This document shows, piece by piece, positions 61,980-64,000 of a stretch of 64,000 bases of DNA (position 1 is the first letter of the stretch; each line of letters starts with the position of its first letter). Source of the DNA: Kutzneria buriramensis (GTDB lineage: Bacteria > Actinomycetota > Actinomycetes > Mycobacteriales > Pseudonocardiaceae). Under the pieces are notes generated by a model that worked only from the letters and a program-made list of their open reading frames with translations, had not been told where the DNA came from and ran no database searches. Both the position numbers and the translations under genes were made by a program. The DNA lies in assembly GCF_003387475.1 (NCBI RefSeq), contig NZ_QUNO01000005.1:434001-498000 (forward strand). Reading direction: 5' to 3'.

Positions 61980-62825
61980 ATGACCTCGATCATCGGCCTC
62001 GCGAAGGCGGCCACGGTGGCCGCCATCGACACGACGGTCGCCCTCGTGTCGCTGCCGGCCCGGGCGATCGGACTGGTCGGCGCGGCCGAGTCGCTCGTGG
62101 AGCGCATCAACGACGTGGTGCAGCGGGCCGAGCGCCTGGTCACCGAGGTGGAGGCGATCGCCGCGACGGCCGGCGTGGTGGTGGTCGACGCGGCCCGCAT
62201 CAGCGACGAGGCGGCGGTCGTGGTCGGCGACGCCAAGCGGGTCAGCGGCAAGGCGGCCATCATCGTGGACGAAGCCGCGCTGGTCAGCGGCAAAGCGGCC
62301 CTCGTCGTGGACGACGCCGCGGTCGTCAGCGGCAAAGCGAATCTGATCGTGGACGACGCGGCCGTGGTCAGCGGCAAGGCCGCGCTCGTGGTGGACGGCG
62401 CGGCGCTGGTCAGCGGCAAGGCGGCGGTCATCGTCGAGGACGCGGGGAAGGTGAGCGACGAGGCCGCCGCGGTCGTGGCCATGGCCGAGAGCACCGCGAC
62501 CATCGCCAACGAGCTGATCCGCCTCTACGAGCCGATCGCCAACCGGGCCGCGCCGCTGGCCGGCCGCTTCGTCGAGGAGCTCTCCGAGGACGAGGTCGAG
62601 GCGGCGATCAAGCTGGTCGACGAGCTGCCCCGGCTGACCGAGCACCTCACCACCAACATCCTGCCCATCCTGAGCACCCTGGACCGGGTCGGCCCGGACG
62701 TCACCGAGCTGCTCAAGGTGACCCGGGACGTGCGGCGGGCCATCGTGGGCATCCCCGGCTTCGGCTTCTTCCGCCGCCGGGGCGCGGAGCGCATCGGCGA
62801 GCCGGACGACAAGGCGACCGACTGA
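61980..62825 (+). CDS. Repeat protein with seven 14-residue amphipathic units
   Basis: A 281-residue protein I do not recognise. The first 65 residues are helical and hydrophobic but have no clear signal. Residues 66-163 are seven tandem units of exactly 14 residues of the pattern (L/I/V)VVD-A--VSGKAA, with acidic, basic and small residues alternating at fixed places. Residues 164-281 are helical with an acidic stretch (FVEELSEDEVEAAIKL) and a basic end (FFRRRGAERIG). A 14-residue helical repeat suggests an extended amphipathic surface that binds lipid, a polymer or itself. ATG 61980; GTG 61971 is possible. It is divergent from the DUF5107 gene. Confidence 0.75.
   Translation: MTSIIGLAKAATVAAIDTTVALVSLPARAIGLVGAAESLVERINDVVQRAERLVTEVEAIAATAGVVVVDAARISDEAAVVVGDAKRVSGKAAIIVDEAALVSGKAALVVDDAAVVSGKANLIVDDAAVVSGKAALVVDGAALVSGKAAVIVEDAGKVSDEAAAVVAMAESTATIANELIRLYEPIANRAAPLAGRFVEELSEDEVEAAIKLVDELPRLTEHLTTNILPILSTLDRVGPDVTELLKVTRDVRRAIVGIPGFGFFRRRGAERIGEPDDKATD
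62175..62468 (+). repeat. Seven tandem 42-nt coding repeats
   Basis: Seven in-frame units of 42 nt code for the 14-residue motif of the protein at 61980. Units 3 to 6 are most alike, with GTCAGCGGCAA(A/G)GC in each; the outer units diverge, suggesting growth by internal duplication. Confidence 0.88.
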
Positions 62826-62937
62826 CGACGCACAGCGAGCGTCGCGGTTGCCCAGCAGTGGCATACACCATTTCGAGTGATCCTCAGATGGGTGATGGGC
62901 GTCTCCCGTTGTGACAGCACACCACTGGGAGGGCGTC

Positions 62938-63426
62938 ATGAACATCAAGGCATTCGCCGCCATCGGCCTGGCCGGAATCGCGGTCTTCGCGACCGCCGGC
63001 ACCGCCTCGGCCATGCCCGGCGACCACCTCTGCACCGCCAACGAGGTCACCGCCAGGCTCGTCGCCGGCGACCCGGGCGCCGGCCAGCGCTACGCGAACG
63101 TGCAGTTCACCGCCAAGCCGGACCGCGGGTGCAGCCTCCAGGGCGCCCAGCCGGTGAGCCTGGCCGGCGCGCCGGGCATCGACGTGGTCACCGACCGCGG
63201 CGAGGGCAAGCTGGTGACCATCGCCAACGGCGAGTCGGCGAGCATGCTGCTGCACTGGTCCGGCATCAACGCCCCGGCGCAGCAGGTGACCCCGAGTTCG
63301 GTGAAGATCACCCTGGCCCACGACACCTTCATCACGCTGCCGTGGAACCAGGGCCCGCTGGACGACAGCCAGGAGGCACACGGCCTTCGGGTAAGCGCTG
63401 TCCAGCCGGGCGCCGCGCAGTACTGA
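62938..63426 (+). CDS. Secreted DUF4232-domain protein
   Basis: A 162-residue exported protein: signal peptide about 1-27 (GLAGIAVFATAGTASA), then a DUF4232-type domain with CTANEVTARL and GCSLQG, whose two Cys probably bridge. Small actinomycete surface proteins of this kind have no known function. GGGAGG sits 6 nt before ATG 62938. Confidence 0.82.
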   Translation: MNIKAFAAIGLAGIAVFATAGTASAMPGDHLCTANEVTARLVAGDPGAGQRYANVQFTAKPDRGCSLQGAQPVSLAGAPGIDVVTDRGEGKLVTIANGESASMLLHWSGINAPAQQVTPSSVKITLAHDTFITLPWNQGPLDDSQEAHGLRVSAVQPGAAQY

Positions 63427-63438
63427 GCTGGAAACCGA

Positions 63439-63470
63439 AGGGCCGCCTCCGCGAAAGCCGAGGCGGCCCT
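63439..63470. terminator. Bidirectional terminator
   Basis: AGGGCCGCCTC and its exact complement GAGGCGGCCCT form an 11-bp stem with a 10-nt loop. It lies between the convergent DUF4232 and LuxR genes. Confidence 0.9.
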
Positions 63471-63476
63471 AGGGCT

Positions 63477-64000
63477 TCACACCCGGTTCCCCAGCAGCCC
63501 GCGCAGCTGGTTCAACAGGTCGCTGCGGGTGTCGCTGCCGAGCCGCTGCCGCATCCGCGCCACGTGGTACTCCACGGTTTTCGCGGATATGAACAGCTTC
63601 TCGCCGATCTGCTTGTACGTCAGCCCACTGACCACGAGCTCCGCCACCTCGCGCTCCCGGTCGCTGAGCGTGGTCGCATTGTCGGTGAGCGGGGCCTCCT
63701 GCTGCGGTTCCTGTTGCCGGCCCTGGATGATCCGCGCGCAGTCGAGTAAACCGACCATCGCCGCGCGGTCGGTGGTGCGGATCGCGGCCTGCCCGGCCAG
63801 CCGGGCGCCGTCCCACACGAGGCCGGCGGCGGCCAACGCCCGCGCGGACGTCTCGGTCTCCACGGCGTCGACGTCGCCCGCGAGCAGCTTCACCCAGACC
63901 CGGGCGCCGTCGGCGACCGCGGCGCAGAACGGATGCGCCGGCGCGAACCGGGCGAGATCGGCGGCGTGCCGCGAGGCGTCCTCGGGATGCTCGTCCAACA
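63477..64000 (-). CDS. LuxR-family regulator, 3' part (cut by window end)
   Basis: About 175 C-terminal residues are visible. The last 65 form a LuxR HTH (LSDREREVAELVVSGLTYKQIGEKLFISAKTVEYHVARMRQRLG region); the preceding part looks like a helical TPR-type region of a larger LAL-type protein. The coding frame stays open at the window edge, so the start lies beyond 64000. Confidence 0.85.
   Translation of the reverse strand, partial: LDEHPEDASRHAADLARFAPAHPFCAAVADGARVWVKLLAGDVDAVETETSARALAAAGLVWDGARLAGQAAIRTTDRAAMVGLLDCARIIQGRQQEPQQEAPLTDNATTLSDREREVAELVVSGLTYKQIGEKLFISAKTVEYHVARMRQRLGSDTRSDLLNQLRGLLGNRV

Noticed and set aside
62175-62468. Tandem 42-nt repeats as a CRISPR array or minisatellite
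   Set aside because: The units are adjacent without spacers, in frame and under protein-level constraint, so they are coding repeats.

Overview
The window is 64 kb of very GC-rich DNA with about 54 protein genes packed on both strands, many GTG starts, frequent 1-4 bp stop/start overlaps and several apparently leaderless starts. A complete conservon (sensor kinase, roadblock, DUF742, GTPase), a DMATS-type indole prenyltransferase, Tat-exported flavoenzymes, LacI/MarR/PadR/LuxR regulators and a TM0106-type nuclease-helicase point to a filamentous actinomycete. A Pseudonocardiaceae-like genus is my best guess, but that is inference, not proof. No rRNA, tRNA, CRISPR array, transposase or phage gene was found, so this looks like chromosomal accessory sequence.

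Layout. 0.1-2.7 kb: aldehyde dehydrogenase and P-loop kinase, divergent from a MarR repressor, with a perfect operator-like palindrome between them. 2.7-8 kb: a secreted three-discoidin GH3 glycosidase behind two CebR-like boxes, then a Tat-exported amine oxidase. 8-12 kb: a translational T-box riboswitch in front of a short, archaeal-type aspartyl-tRNA synthetase, a PH-domain membrane protein and a second amine oxidase. 11.7-27.6 kb: small metabolic and regulatory genes (LysR, LuxR, PadR, LacI, MarR, hydroxyacid-dehydrogenase-like enzymes, acetyltransferases, an alpha/beta hydrolase, flavin enzymes). 27.6-33.2 kb: a three-gene ABC exporter divergent from an OmpR-type two-component pair. 33.4-36.4 kb: a FAD monooxygenase translationally coupled to a RecQ helicase. 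36.4-37.6 kb: 1.1 kb with no convincing gene. 37.6-41.5 kb: the conservon, closed by a strong terminator. 41.5-44.1 kb: tryptophanase-like lyase plus indole prenyltransferase, a likely two-gene prenyl-indole pathway with its own promoter, next to a large ATPase-LuxR regulator. 46.9-51.7 kb: pseudouridine synthase, a secreted lectin/beta-helix protein and a membrane protein. 51.7-59.4 kb: Fe-S nuclease-helicase, orphan response regulator, PP2C phosphatase, an HTH-methyltransferase-specificity fusion and a Ser/Thr kinase. 59.4-64 kb: small secreted proteins, a DUF5107 protein, a protein with seven exact-length 14-residue repeats, and the end of a LuxR regulator cut by the window edge.

The points most worth a second look are the Asp-type translational T-box, a family of 118-bp palindromic intergenic elements (two complete and two half copies) lying at gene 3' ends, the phosphatase/methyltransferase/kinase cassette with a perfect 19-bp palindrome in its divergent promoter, and the 14-residue repeat protein. 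Base-level structures (hairpins, operators, promoters) were worked out by eye and are stated as such.
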